The position numbers and the translations under genes are program-made. Below, piece by piece: positions 9,040 to 17,573 of a DNA stretch of 36,789 nucleotides (positions within the stretch are counted from its first letter, which is position 1; each line of letters starts with the position of its first letter). The notes under the pieces are model-generated. The model did no database searches, was not told the origin of the DNA, and worked only from the letters and a program-made list of their open reading frames with translations. Location: contig CAJTMZ010000002.1 of assembly GCA_910577445.1 (NCBI GenBank), positions 60,052-96,840 on the forward strand. The letters are read 5' to 3'. The stretch comes from an uncultured Lachnospiraceae bacterium (GTDB lineage: Bacteria > Bacillota > Clostridia > Lachnospirales > Lachnospiraceae).

Positions 9040-9558
9040 ATGATGGAGCAGTTAAATTTATCGACAGTGAAAGACCCGGAGAAGGTGTACAAGATTCTGG
9101 GGGAACTGATACATACGGACAGGGAATTTCAGATTATGATTACGGTGCCCTCCGGAAACCGGGAGGTAACGATTGAAGAGCCTGAAGCAGACTCTGTCTC
9201 AAGGATGAGCTATAATCTGGAGAGGGACGTGACGGACATGATACATGAAATCGGCGTTCCGGCCCATATTAAAGGCTATCAATATCTGAGGGAAGCCATA
9301 ATGATGTCTGTGGAGGAACCGGATATGCTTGGTTCCATTACCAAGGTGCTTTACCCTACAATTGCAAGAAAAAACCAGACAACTTCAAGCCGTGTGGAAC
9401 GGGCAATCAGGCACGCCATTGAGGTGGCGTGGAACAGAGGCAGAATGGAGACTTTGGACGCCATGTTCGGCTATACCATAAATACGGGAAAAGGAAAACC
9501 TACCAATTCGGAATTTATTGCGCTGATTGCGGATAAGATTCGTCTTCAATACCGGTAA
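9040..9558 (+). CDS. Receiver-less Spo0A C-terminal domain protein
   Basis: From about residue 65 the protein matches the Spo0A DNA-binding domain: EIGVPAHIKGYQYLREAI, then the recognition region SSRVERAIRHAIEVAWNRG and the terminal FGYTINTGKGKPTNSEFIA. The N-terminal ~60 residues (KVYKILGELIHTDREFQI onward) do not form a receiver domain: there is no DD pair, phosphorylated Asp in an MPxxDG motif, or KP. GGAGGGA (9030-9036) points to ATG 9040 or 9043, giving 172 or 171 residues; an upstream in-frame ATG at 8971 would still add no receiver. It has its own promoter and terminator, so it is a single-gene unit. Inference: it binds 0A-box-like DNA without phosphorelay control, possibly competing with or modulating the full Spo0A encoded elsewhere. 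Confidence 0.9.
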   Translation: MMEQLNLSTVKDPEKVYKILGELIHTDREFQIMITVPSGNREVTIEEPEADSVSRMSYNLERDVTDMIHEIGVPAHIKGYQYLREAIMMSVEEPDMLGSITKVLYPTIARKNQTTSSRVERAIRHAIEVAWNRGRMETLDAMFGYTINTGKGKPTNSEFIALIADKIRLQYR

Positions 9559-9606
9559 GGTGTCAGAGAGAATATTTGGTTTTTTTTAAAATTTAACAGG
9601 GAAATG

Positions 9607-9637
9607 AAAAGCTGCTGAATGGTCCGGCAGCTTTTTT
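9607..9637 (+). terminator. Rho-independent terminator after the Spo0A-like gene
   Basis: AAAAGCTGC pairs perfectly with GCAGCTTTT around an 11-base loop, followed by a run of T. It separates this gene from glgA. Confidence 0.85.
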
Positions 9638-9728
9638 GTAAATTTTTCTTTTATTGGACGAAGGGATGTTGTATAATGTGTATAGCATCGGATATTGCAG
9701 TAAAACAATTTATGTTGGAGGGTTAGTG

Positions 9729-11174
9729 ATGAAAAACATTCTTTTTGTCGCATCAGAGGGGATGCCGTTTATTAAGACAGGAGGTTTGGCCGATGTGGTC
9801 GGCTCGCTTCCCAAGTGCATTGACAGGCAGTATTTTGACGTGAGAGTAATTCTCCCCAAATATACGTGTATGTCCCAGGAAATGAAGGATAAGATGAGTT
9901 ATGTATCCCATTTTTATATGGATTTCCACTGGAAAAACGAGTATGTAGGCATTTTGTACGCCGAGGTGGAAGGAGTAAAGTATTATTTCATTGACAATGA
10001 AATGTTTTTTAACGGATTTAAGCCATACGGCGACAACGCGCTCTTTGAAATCGAGAAGTTTGCGTTCTTTTCCAAAGCGGCGTTATCTATCTTGCCGGTG
10101 ATTGATTTCAGACCCGATTTAATCCACTGTCACGACTGGCAGACCGGTCTTGTTCCGGTATATCTGAAGGAACGCTTCCAGGGAAATGAATTTTTCCGCG
10201 GAATCAAATCCGTTATGACGATTCACAATCTGAAATTCCAGGGAAAGTGGAGCGTAAAGGAGGTACAGGATATTACGGGACTTCCCGGCTACTATTTCAC
10301 CCCCGACAAGTTAGAGCTTTTTAAGGACGCCAATTTACTGAAGGGCGGTCTTGTATATGCGGACGCCATAACCACGGTAAGCGATACCTATGCGGAGGAA
10401 ATCAAGACGGAGTTTTACGGAGAGCAGTTAGACGGCCTGATGCGCGCCAGAAGCAATTCTTTGAGAGGAATTGTCAACGGCGTTGATTACGACGATTTCA
10501 ATCCCGAAACGGATAAGTTCATCGCCCATCAGTATAACGCGGTGAATTTCCGGAAAGAAAAGATTAAAAATAAACGCGCCCTGCAGGCGGAGCTTGGCCT
10601 TGACCAGGACGACAAGGCTTTTATGATTGGTATTGTCTCAAGACTGACAGACCAGAAAGGCTTCGACCTGATTGACTGCATTATGGACGAATTATGCCAG
10701 GATTATGTGCAGATAGTGGTTCTCGGCACAGGGGAAGAACGTTATGAAAATATGTTCCGTCATTTTGACTGGAAATATCATAATAAGGTTTCGGGCAATA
10801 TATACTATTCAGAGGCTTTATCCCATAAAATTTACGCGGCCAGCGACGCGTTCCTCATGCCTTCCCTGTTCGAGCCCTGCGGCCTGAGCCAGCTTATGAG
10901 CCTGCGTTACGGGACGGTTCCCATTGTCAGGGAAACAGGCGGCCTTAAGGATACGGTAGAGCCCTATAACGAATATGAAAATACTGGAACAGGTTTTTCA
11001 TTTGTAAATTATAACGCCCATGAAATGTTATCCACCATCCGTTATGCGGAGCGCATTTATTTCGACAAGAAGCGCGAATGGAATAAGATTGTAGACAGGG
11101 CTATGGCGGCCGATTTCTCATGGGATGTTTCAGCTAAGAAATATCAGGAGATGTATGACTGGCTGATTGGATAA
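9729..11174 (+). CDS. glgA: Glycogen synthase (ADP-glucose type)
   Basis: GlgA, a GT5 glycosyltransferase, adds glucose from ADP-glucose to alpha-1,4-glucan. I choose ATG 9729, giving 481 residues, because GGAGGG (9717-9722) precedes it and the protein then begins with MKNILFVASEGMPFIKTGG, the usual GT5 opening; an in-frame start at 9654 only adds leader. KTGGLADVVG near 16-25 binds ADP-glucose, HCHDWQTG is the family signature, and PSLFEPCGLSQL near the C-terminus is the nucleotide-sugar motif of the second Rossmann domain. A TATAAT at 9672-9677 may be its -10, but no good -35 is visible. No glgB, glgC, glgD or glgP lies nearby, so it is an orphan member of the pathway here. Confidence 0.96.
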   Translation: MKNILFVASEGMPFIKTGGLADVVGSLPKCIDRQYFDVRVILPKYTCMSQEMKDKMSYVSHFYMDFHWKNEYVGILYAEVEGVKYYFIDNEMFFNGFKPYGDNALFEIEKFAFFSKAALSILPVIDFRPDLIHCHDWQTGLVPVYLKERFQGNEFFRGIKSVMTIHNLKFQGKWSVKEVQDITGLPGYYFTPDKLELFKDANLLKGGLVYADAITTVSDTYAEEIKTEFYGEQLDGLMRARSNSLRGIVNGVDYDDFNPETDKFIAHQYNAVNFRKEKIKNKRALQAELGLDQDDKAFMIGIVSRLTDQKGFDLIDCIMDELCQDYVQIVVLGTGEERYENMFRHFDWKYHNKVSGNIYYSEALSHKIYAASDAFLMPSLFEPCGLSQLMSLRYGTVPIVRETGGLKDTVEPYNEYENTGTGFSFVNYNAHEMLSTIRYAERIYFDKKREWNKIVDRAMAADFSWDVSAKKYQEMYDWLIG

Positions 11175-11195
11175 GAAGTTTGGAGCGTAGCAGTA

Positions 11196-13040
11196 ATGCC
11201 GGACAGCAAAAAAAAAGACAGCTTCATATTGCAGGCGGGGATTCTGGCTTCGGCCGGAATCATCGTCCGCATTATCGGGCTTTTGTACAATGCGCCGTTG
11301 GTTGCCATTATCGGCGACGAGGGGAACGGGTATTATAACAGCGCTTATTATGCGTACAGTATTATTTTACTGATTTCCTCGTACAGTATTCCCTCCGCGG
11401 TGTCCAAGGTGATTGCGCAGAAGCTGGCGACAAGAGAATATCGGAACGCACACAGAATTTTCCGTTGTGCGTTTATTTATGTGCTGGTAGTCGGTGGTAT
11501 TGCCAGCTTATTTGTGTTTTTTGGAGCCGGACTTTTGGTGAAGATGGAAAGCGCGATTCTGCCGCTTAAGGTACTTGCCCCTACCATTTTTTTCAGCGGA
11601 ATTTTAGGCGTGCTGCGGGGGTACTTCCAGGCTCATAAATCCATGGCGCAGACTTCGCTCTCCCAGATTATCGAGCAGATTGTAAACGCCGGGGTGAGCA
11701 TCGGCATGGCCTATGTCATGGTGGGACTGGCGGCGGATAAGGACGCGACCACCAGGGCGTCTTACGGCGCGGCGGGAGGCACCATAGGAACGGGAGCGGG
11801 CGTACTGGCCGGTCTTTTGTTTATGCTGGGCATGTATGCGCTGAACAAAAAGACTATCCGGAAAAGAATAGAGCGGGACACCACCCACGAGGATGAGTCT
11901 AATGGGGAAATTTTTAAGATGATTCTGATGGTGGTTACCCCTTTTATTTTGAGCACCGGAATTTACAATATCAACAATTTTCTGGACAATACCATTTACC
12001 AGCGAATTATGATGGATTACAGAAAGCTTGAGGAGGCGGTGGTCGCCATGGATTTGAGCGTGGTGGCCAAAGGGACGAAAATCTCCAATATTCCCATTGC
12101 CTTTGCCTCCGCGATGTCGTCGGCTTTAATTCCCGGGATATCCAGCGACTTTGCCAGAAAGAGAATGTCCGGGGTGAAAGACAAGGTGGCGAAATCCGTC
12201 AAAGTTACCATGATGATTTCCATTCCCTGCGCGGTGGGAATCGGCGTTCTGGCAAAGCCGATTATGACGGTGATTTTTCATCAGCCCGAGTCACTTGAGA
12301 TTTCCTCGGTTCTGCTGACATGTATGGCAGTCAGCATTATTTTTTATGGACTTTCTACTTTGGCTCAGGCCATTCTGCAGTCAATCGGAAGAATGAAAAC
12401 CCCGATTATCAATGCAACGGCAGCAGTGCTGATTCATGCCGGGATTATGATTGGGACAATGATGCTTCTGGACGTAAAATACAGCCTTTACTGTTATGTG
12501 TTTTCCACCGTGCTGTATTCGCTGATACTGTGTGTGCTGAACCAGTGCTCCGTGCATCATTATCTGAAGTATCGCCAGGGCGTAACCAAAACGTTCCTGA
12601 TTCCGATTCTTGCCTCGGTGATTATGGGAGCGGCATCCTTTGGCGTGTATCAGGGGCTGTATTATCTGTGCAAGATAAATATTGTGGCGCTGGCCGCGGC
12701 CGTATTTGTGGGAGCGGCTGTATATTTTACATTAATTATACGCTGCGGCGTGGTGTCTGAGGCGGAGCTTAGAGGAATGCCCAAAGGCCATATGCTGGCG
12801 GGGATTGCGAAAAAGATGAAGATTCTGAAACCGGAGGAGAGTAGCAAAAGAAAATCCGGCAGGAAGAAAGCGTCGAAACCGCCTGAAAAAGGAAAAGAAT
12901 ATTCAAAGGGAAAGCCGTCTGTAAAGGGAGAAGCCTTACAGCGAAGAATATCCGGGGAAGAAATGCCGGAAAGAAGAATCTGGGCGTCGGAAGCGGAACG
13001 GCCGGATGAGACAGACGAAGACTACTGGCTGGACGATTAA
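11196..13040 (+). CDS. SpoVB/Wzx-type polysaccharide flippase-like membrane protein
   Basis: A 614-residue multi-pass protein of the MOP/MATE exporter superfamily, closest in feel to SpoVB and related lipid-linked precursor flippases. The first ~540 residues contain about 14 hydrophobic segments, beginning with ILASAGIIVRIIGLLYN and including the family-typical GVLRGYFQAHKSM and SIGRMKTPIINA stretches. The last ~65 residues are a hydrophilic, Lys/Glu/Ser-rich tail ending in DEDYWLDD that is not part of the transporter fold. The ribosome site is weak (GGAG at 11182-11185). It follows glgA by 21 bases, probably in the same transcript. The likely substrate is a lipid-linked cell-wall or spore-cortex precursor, but this is inferred from family membership only. 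Confidence 0.88.
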   Translation: MPDSKKKDSFILQAGILASAGIIVRIIGLLYNAPLVAIIGDEGNGYYNSAYYAYSIILLISSYSIPSAVSKVIAQKLATREYRNAHRIFRCAFIYVLVVGGIASLFVFFGAGLLVKMESAILPLKVLAPTIFFSGILGVLRGYFQAHKSMAQTSLSQIIEQIVNAGVSIGMAYVMVGLAADKDATTRASYGAAGGTIGTGAGVLAGLLFMLGMYALNKKTIRKRIERDTTHEDESNGEIFKMILMVVTPFILSTGIYNINNFLDNTIYQRIMMDYRKLEEAVVAMDLSVVAKGTKISNIPIAFASAMSSALIPGISSDFARKRMSGVKDKVAKSVKVTMMISIPCAVGIGVLAKPIMTVIFHQPESLEISSVLLTCMAVSIIFYGLSTLAQAILQSIGRMKTPIINATAAVLIHAGIMIGTMMLLDVKYSLYCYVFSTVLYSLILCVLNQCSVHHYLKYRQGVTKTFLIPILASVIMGAASFGVYQGLYYLCKINIVALAAAVFVGAAVYFTLIIRCGVVSEAELRGMPKGHMLAGIAKKMKILKPEESSKRKSGRKKASKPPEKGKEYSKGKPSVKGEALQRRISGEEMPERRIWASEAERPDETDEDYWLDD

Positions 13041-13135
13041 GCTGTTTTAAAAATAAAATAATGAAAGAATATTAAAATACCTTCTGGAAATACTAAAAGC
13101 GTCGGAAAGACAAAATTTTCAGGAGGTATTTTTTT

Positions 13136-13321
13136 ATGGCAAACTTATCAGAGCTTGATTTACAGAATCTTCGTCATTTGATTGGCGGTTACGATGTGTC
13201 GCACTGCAAAATGAAAGAGTATGCGTCCTGTGCAACGGACACACAGGTAAAGCAGTTTTTTGAAAAAGGGGCGAAATGCGCCATGGATAACAAAAATCAG
13301 TTGATGAAATTTTTGCAGTAG
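13136..13321 (+). CDS. Small spore-coat-like protein, partner of CotF-like gene
   Basis: A 61-residue helical protein with four cysteines (in HCKMK, ASCAT and AKCAM contexts) and an Asp/Lys-rich C-terminal helix. AGGAGGT lies upstream, separated from the ATG by a T-run. Its stop overlaps the ribosome site of the CotF-like gene 13 bases on, so the two are translationally close. Such small proteins are found beside CotF-like coat genes in Clostridia; the assignment rests on that context and a similar two-helix pattern. I see no convincing sporulation sigma-factor promoter in the 95 bases upstream. Confidence 0.75.
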   Translation: MANLSELDLQNLRHLIGGYDVSHCKMKEYASCATDTQVKQFFEKGAKCAMDNKNQLMKFLQ

Positions 13322-13333
13322 GAGGTTGACAAA

Positions 13334-13594
13334 ATGCAGATGAATGAAAAGACAATGGTAGCGGATACGCTGACCGGAATTAACGGGGAACTGGTGCGTT
13401 ACGGGGAAATGATTGCGCAGACGGAAAATAAGGAATTGAAGCAGACCCTGAAGCAGTTTAGAAACGCCTGCGAGCAGTCGCAGGAAGATTTGTACAATAT
13501 TGCGAGGGAAAAATCCTATTATGTGCCTGCCGCAAAGGCAACACAGGAAGAAATTGCCCATGTAAAGGATTTGTTTACCAGCAGCGTATTGTAA
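13334..13594 (+). CDS. CotF-like spore coat protein
   Basis: An 86-residue, almost fully helical protein that fits the Coat_F/ferritin-like family: an N-terminal helix (VADTLTGINGELVRYGEMI), a second helix with LKQTLKQFRNACEQ, and the characteristic C-terminal REKSYYVPAAKAT segment seen in coat proteins of this group. TAGGAGGT just before the ATG overlaps the stop of the upstream small gene. Two tandem terminators follow, so the pair is a closed two-gene unit. Expected role: structural protein of the outer spore coat made in the mother cell; this is inferred from the family. Confidence 0.85.
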   Translation: MQMNEKTMVADTLTGINGELVRYGEMIAQTENKELKQTLKQFRNACEQSQEDLYNIAREKSYYVPAAKATQEEIAHVKDLFTSSVL

Positions 13595-13626
13595 ACAAGG
13601 CGCCGGAAAAATCAAAGAATAATTTG

Positions 13627-13667
13627 AAATGGGACCAGTCCGTTAAAAAACGGCCGGTCTCATTTTT
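13627..13667 (+). terminator. Strong rho-independent terminator after the coat genes
   Basis: AAATGGGACC pairs with GGTCTCATTT (one G-T), with an inner CCGTT/AACGG stem closed by AAAA, followed by a T-run. Confidence 0.9.
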
Positions 13668-13674
13668 GTATTAG

Positions 13675-13698
13675 GGCGGCGGACTGCTGCCTTTTTTT
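13675..13698 (+). terminator. Second, tandem terminator
   Basis: GGCGGC pairs with GCTGCC (one G-T) around GGACT, followed by seven T. It lies 8 bases after the first terminator, giving tight insulation from the transporter operon. Confidence 0.75.
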
Positions 13699-13826
13699 GT
13701 TTGTTTGTGCAATTTGGTCCGTATATTACATCATTTTTACAGATATGCTTTTTGAGTTTGGAAAATTAAACAAAAACAGGCATGTAATCATAACTTTTGC
13801 TATGTATTTTGACCCGCGAAAGAGTG

Positions 13827-13832
13827 TATACT
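13827..13832 (+). promoter_or_regulatory. Candidate -10 of the sugar transporter operon
   Basis: TATACT lies about 30 bases before the first permease. At 16-18 bases upstream there is no recognisable -35, and TTGACC at 13809 is only 12 bases away. This fits an activator-dependent promoter, plausibly driven by the AraC-type regulator at 19396. TATG-N2-TTTTGA occurs twice, at 13744-13755 and 13801-13812, and could be a binding repeat; this is speculative. Confidence 0.35.
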
Positions 13833-13863
13833 TGGTTCAACAGAAGAGAAGGAGGATTTCTGT

Positions 13864-14829
13864 ATGGCGGTGTCAGAAAAAACGAAAAAAACCAGGACTC
13901 CTGAAACGGGAAATTCCGAAAAAAAACAGGGGCATTTTTTATCAAACGACCAATTCCAGATGCAGACCATGATTTGGCCCGGACTGATTCTGTGTTTCAT
14001 TTTCTGCTATATTCCTATGTACGGAATTATTATTGCGTTTAAGAATTATACCGTGCTTTCCAGTGTGAGCAGTGCGGAATGGGTTGGACTGAAATACTTC
14101 AGCGAATTTTTCAACGACCCTGCGCTGCCCAATGTTCTGCGCAACACATTGATGCTGAACGGCCTGGCGCTAATCTTTTCCTTTCCGGCGCCTATTGTGC
14201 TGGCGCTGTTTATCAATGAGATTAAAAACCTTAAATTTAAAAAGACCATTCAGACCATTTCCTATCTGCCCCATTTTCTTTCCTGGGTCATCTTCGGCGG
14301 CATTGTACTGGAAATGCTGATGCCAAGCGGCGTGGTCAGCGTAATGCTTTATAAGCTGGGGATTATAGCCGAACCCATTAACTTTATGGCAAAGGGCGAG
14401 TACTTTTATGCGATTTATACCATCATCAGCGTGATTAAGTCCGTGGGCTTCGGCTCAATCCTATATGTGGCGGCTATCACGGGAATTGACCAGGAGCTGT
14501 ATGAGGCGGCAACGGTGGACGGCTGCAACCGGTTTCAGAAAATGTGGTATATCACCATTCCCTGTATTACCGGCACCATCGTTATTATGCTGATTTTCCA
14601 GATTAGTTCTATTTTAAATACCGGGTATGAGCAGATTATTCTGCTCCAGAATTCTTTGAATCTTGCTTTCAGCGAGACGCTGGATACCTATGTATACAAA
14701 ATAGGAATTGCGCAGTCCCGGTATTCATATGCGGCGGCGGTCGGCCTTCTGAAATCCATCATGTCCGTGATGCTGATGCTGATTGCCAACCAGACCTCAA
14801 AAAAGACGCTTGGACGCGGATTATTCTGA
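13864..14829 (+). CDS. Carbohydrate ABC transporter permease, LplB-like
   Basis: A CUT1-family inner-membrane permease of 321 residues. After a charged cytoplasmic N-terminus of ~40 residues it has six hydrophobic segments, starting with WPGLILCFIFCYIPMYGII. The cytoplasmic EAA loop, which contacts the ATPase, is readable as EAATVDGCNRFQKMWYITIP. AAGGAGGA precedes the ATG. It is the first gene of a three-gene operon with a second permease (18 bases on) and a binding lipoprotein. The arrangement and the YesMN-type regulators opposite resemble oligosaccharide uptake systems of the LplB/YtcP/YtcQ type. Substrate is unknown; complex or host glycans are likely in a gut organism, by inference. Confidence 0.94.
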   Translation: MAVSEKTKKTRTPETGNSEKKQGHFLSNDQFQMQTMIWPGLILCFIFCYIPMYGIIIAFKNYTVLSSVSSAEWVGLKYFSEFFNDPALPNVLRNTLMLNGLALIFSFPAPIVLALFINEIKNLKFKKTIQTISYLPHFLSWVIFGGIVLEMLMPSGVVSVMLYKLGIIAEPINFMAKGEYFYAIYTIISVIKSVGFGSILYVAAITGIDQELYEAATVDGCNRFQKMWYITIPCITGTIVIMLIFQISSILNTGYEQIILLQNSLNLAFSETLDTYVYKIGIAQSRYSYAAAVGLLKSIMSVMLMLIANQTSKKTLGRGLF

Positions 14830-14847
14830 AAAAGGAGGGGAGATTAC

Positions 14848-15753
14848 ATGTCAAAGTCAAAAAAAGGAACGTCGCTGAACCACAATACGGCGTTTGACTG
14901 GGTCAACTATTTCATCATGGTTGTTCTGGCGTTTATCATGGTATATCCGCTGTGGTACTGTATAGCCGGCAGCCTGAATGAAGGTACTGATTACCTCCGG
15001 GGCGGCGTATTTCTGTGGCCGAGGAAATGGACGCTCGCCAATTACAAGGCAGTGTTTCTGGACAAAGCCATCCTGAACGCGTTCGGTGTGACTATCCTGA
15101 AGTGTCTGATTGGTACTGTGACCAGCGTACTTTGTACCGCAATGGCGTCGTATGCCATCACACGGCCTAATCTGAAACTGAAAAAACTTTACATACCCTT
15201 TATCATGCTGACCATGTTTTTCAGCGGGGGCCTGATTCCATACTTTATTTTAATTGTGGATTTGAACCTGTACGACTCTTTTTGGGTTTACATTATCCCC
15301 ACCATGTTCAGCGCTTACAACATGATTATAATTCAGTCCTTTATGCGGGAGCTTTCGGGTGAGTTGATTGAATCGGCAAAACTGGACGGGGCAAGTGAGT
15401 ATAGAATATTTTTCCGGATTATCCTGCCGCTGTCCAAACCCGTGCTGGCAACCATTGCCCTGTTTACGGTGGTAAACCACTGGAACGCTTACTTTGACGC
15501 CATGATGTACACGTCGTCGCAGGAGCTTCAGACAATCCAGTTGTTTTTAAAAAAGGTAATCACCGACCCGGCCATATCCAGAGGATTGGGGTCTGCCGCC
15601 GCAATCGCGATTCCCGAACAGGCGTCGACACTGACGCCCCAGGTAGTCAAGTTAGCTACCATGGTGGTAACCGCTCTGCCGGTAGTCTGTATCTACCCGT
15701 TTTTACAGCGGTATTTTGTAAAGGGCGTAACCATGGGAGCAGTCAAAGGCTGA
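14848..15753 (+). CDS. Carbohydrate ABC transporter permease, YtcP-like
   Basis: The second CUT1 permease, 301 residues, with six hydrophobic segments from WVNYFIMVVLAFIMVYPLWY onward. The EAA loop is ESAKLDGASEYRIFFRIILP, and the C-terminus ends in RYFVKGVTMGAVKG, which is typical of the YtcP branch. AAGGAGGGG precedes the ATG. It forms a heterodimeric pore with the upstream LplB-like subunit. No ATP-binding gene accompanies them, as is common for this class, where one MsmX-like ATPase serves several importers. Confidence 0.94.
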   Translation: MSKSKKGTSLNHNTAFDWVNYFIMVVLAFIMVYPLWYCIAGSLNEGTDYLRGGVFLWPRKWTLANYKAVFLDKAILNAFGVTILKCLIGTVTSVLCTAMASYAITRPNLKLKKLYIPFIMLTMFFSGGLIPYFILIVDLNLYDSFWVYIIPTMFSAYNMIIIQSFMRELSGELIESAKLDGASEYRIFFRIILPLSKPVLATIALFTVVNHWNAYFDAMMYTSSQELQTIQLFLKKVITDPAISRGLGSAAAIAIPEQASTLTPQVVKLATMVVTALPVVCIYPFLQRYFVKGVTMGAVKG

Positions 15754-15796
15754 TTCCCGTGACACCATAGACCAAAACAAAAAAAGGAGGAAAAAA

Positions 15797-17515
15797 ATGA
15801 AAAGAAAAAAATGGATTTCATTGTTATTGGTAATGGCAGTAAGTTTGTCGCTTTTTAGCGGCTGCGGAAACAGTAAGGAGGAGCAGGCAAAGCCGGCGGC
15901 TGCCGCGTCTGAGAACAGCGATTCCGAAGAACCCGAAACGCCTGATTCGGAAGCGGCTGCGGAGGCGGATACAGCGGACACGGAAGCGGCCGCAGAGGAC
16001 GCCCCCAGTTGGAAACAGGATACTTCCGACTGCACCGTCACCTGGTTTATGGCCTACGACTGGTATGGCAAAAAGTTTGACGAAGTGAATAATCTTTTTG
16101 ACAAGAAGCTCTACGAAGAAACCGGTGTGAAGATTGATATCCAAACGGGCGATACCGACAAACTCAACATGCTGATTCAGACCGGAAAACTGCCGGATAT
16201 CATCACCATGGACGCCAACTCCACTCAGCGTAAGCTTTTAGAGGACAACGGCATGGTGCAGCCTTTAGAGCCTTTGATGGAGCAGTACGCGCCGGATTTG
16301 CAGGTGCCGCAGTCCATGATAGACTGGTATACCGCAAAAGACGGCCACTGGTATTCCATTGCCAGCTACTATTACGGCGACGACAACATCGCGGACCATG
16401 AAGGATACTATGAGACCCACAACCAGAACTATGTCAGGGAAGATATTTTAAGCCAGATAGGGATGGAAATTGACAGCCTGCAGACAAAAGAAGGTTTCTT
16501 AAACGCATTGCGCGCGGTGAAAGAGCAAAATATCCAGTACAACGGGCAGACAGTGGTTCCTTATATGGTTCTGTTCTCCGATATCGCGGACATCCAGGTG
16601 GCGCAGCAGTTGGGCGCTCACGAGGAAGATGCGGAAGGAAATTTCCAGTCCCTTTACACAACGCCTGAATACCGGGAAGCCATGCTGCTTTTTAACCAGA
16701 TGTACCGGGAAGGCTTACTGACGGACGACAGCTTTACCGTGGATAAGGGCCAGCTTGAGCAGGAAGTTGCGGCAGGCAGAGTATTTGCTTCCACTGCAAA
16801 GACAAATGTATCCAATGCGAAACTGAGCCTTTATGCCAGCGACAACAACGCGATTATGCGGTACGCCGGGCAGTTTACCGGCGACAACAATGACAAAGCC
16901 ATTATTCCCGCACAGAACAATATGGGCTGGACCGCGACGCTTGTCAATAAGGATGCCAAGAATCCTGACAGGATTATCCGCCTGTTTGCCTACCTTAATT
17001 CCACGGAAGCAACACTTGATAACGTGTGGGGCGTTGGCGGATGGACGCTTGGCGATGACGGTAAAGTAGCCAGGAATCCTGAGATTGCAGCCGTTCGTGA
17101 TGAAAATCCTACAGAGTTTACGGCTAAATACGCGGGAAGCATGGACTGGACCAGCGATTATACTATTATACAGGGCACATATCCTTTAGATGAGGGCGTT
17201 TGGTCGGACGATACTTACCTTATGACGCACGATGACCGTATGATAATCTATGACGATAAATGTTTTGCCGACGTAGCGCCGGAAGCCGGAAGCGACGAGG
17301 CCGCCATTCAGGCAAGAATCAAAGAGTACCGATTACAGGCGCTTGGCAGTATTATCACCGCTCCTACCGCAGAACAGTGTGAAGCCGAGCTGGACGCCGC
17401 TTTGGCAGAAATGGAAAATCTCGGACTGAGCAAGCTGATTTCCTATCAGAACGAATTGTTCCAGGCAAATAAGGCGAAGCTGGGATTAAAATTTGCCTAT
17501 CCCGGAAATAAGTAA
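15797..17515 (+). CDS. Extracellular solute-binding lipoprotein of sugar ABC importer
   Basis: A 572-residue family 1-type binding protein. It has a lysine-rich signal peptide and hydrophobic core followed by a lipobox FSGC with Cys23 as the lipidated residue. Residues ~25-70 are an acidic Ala/Glu/Asp/Ser-rich linker holding the domain off the membrane. The mature part shows the binding-protein fold (VTWFMAYDWY, GKLPDIITMDA, and many aromatic residues such as WYSIASYYYGD that would stack on sugars). AAGGAGGA precedes the ATG. The size and pattern match the YtcQ/LplA group that captures oligosaccharides. It is the last gene of the operon and converges on the sensor kinase. Confidence 0.94.
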   Translation: MKRKKWISLLLVMAVSLSLFSGCGNSKEEQAKPAAAASENSDSEEPETPDSEAAAEADTADTEAAAEDAPSWKQDTSDCTVTWFMAYDWYGKKFDEVNNLFDKKLYEETGVKIDIQTGDTDKLNMLIQTGKLPDIITMDANSTQRKLLEDNGMVQPLEPLMEQYAPDLQVPQSMIDWYTAKDGHWYSIASYYYGDDNIADHEGYYETHNQNYVREDILSQIGMEIDSLQTKEGFLNALRAVKEQNIQYNGQTVVPYMVLFSDIADIQVAQQLGAHEEDAEGNFQSLYTTPEYREAMLLFNQMYREGLLTDDSFTVDKGQLEQEVAAGRVFASTAKTNVSNAKLSLYASDNNAIMRYAGQFTGDNNDKAIIPAQNNMGWTATLVNKDAKNPDRIIRLFAYLNSTEATLDNVWGVGGWTLGDDGKVARNPEIAAVRDENPTEFTAKYAGSMDWTSDYTIIQGTYPLDEGVWSDDTYLMTHDDRMIIYDDKCFADVAPEAGSDEAAIQARIKEYRLQALGSIITAPTAEQCEAELDAALAEMENLGLSKLISYQNELFQANKAKLGLKFAYPGNK

Positions 17516-17538
17516 ATAGAAACTGTATATTCAGACAC

Positions 17539-17573
17539 AGAAGGAGGGCGCGGCAGGCGCTCTCTTTCTCTTT
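17539..17573 (+). terminator. Terminator of the transporter operon
   Basis: A 13-bp stem (17539-17551 with 17557-17569, two G-T pairs) closes over GGCAG and runs into a pyrimidine-rich CTTT stretch. It lies in the 56-base gap between the convergent binding-protein and kinase genes. The T-tract is short. Confidence 0.55.

Noticed and set aside
9654..9677. TTGGAC and TATAAT before glgA as a promoter
   Set aside because: The spacing is only about 13 bases, too short for sigma-A; only the -10 is kept as a possibility in the glgA entry.
13697..13972. A 91-codon open frame before the first permease
   Set aside because: It begins at the second terminator's T-run, overlaps the permease start in another frame, and has no ribosome site.
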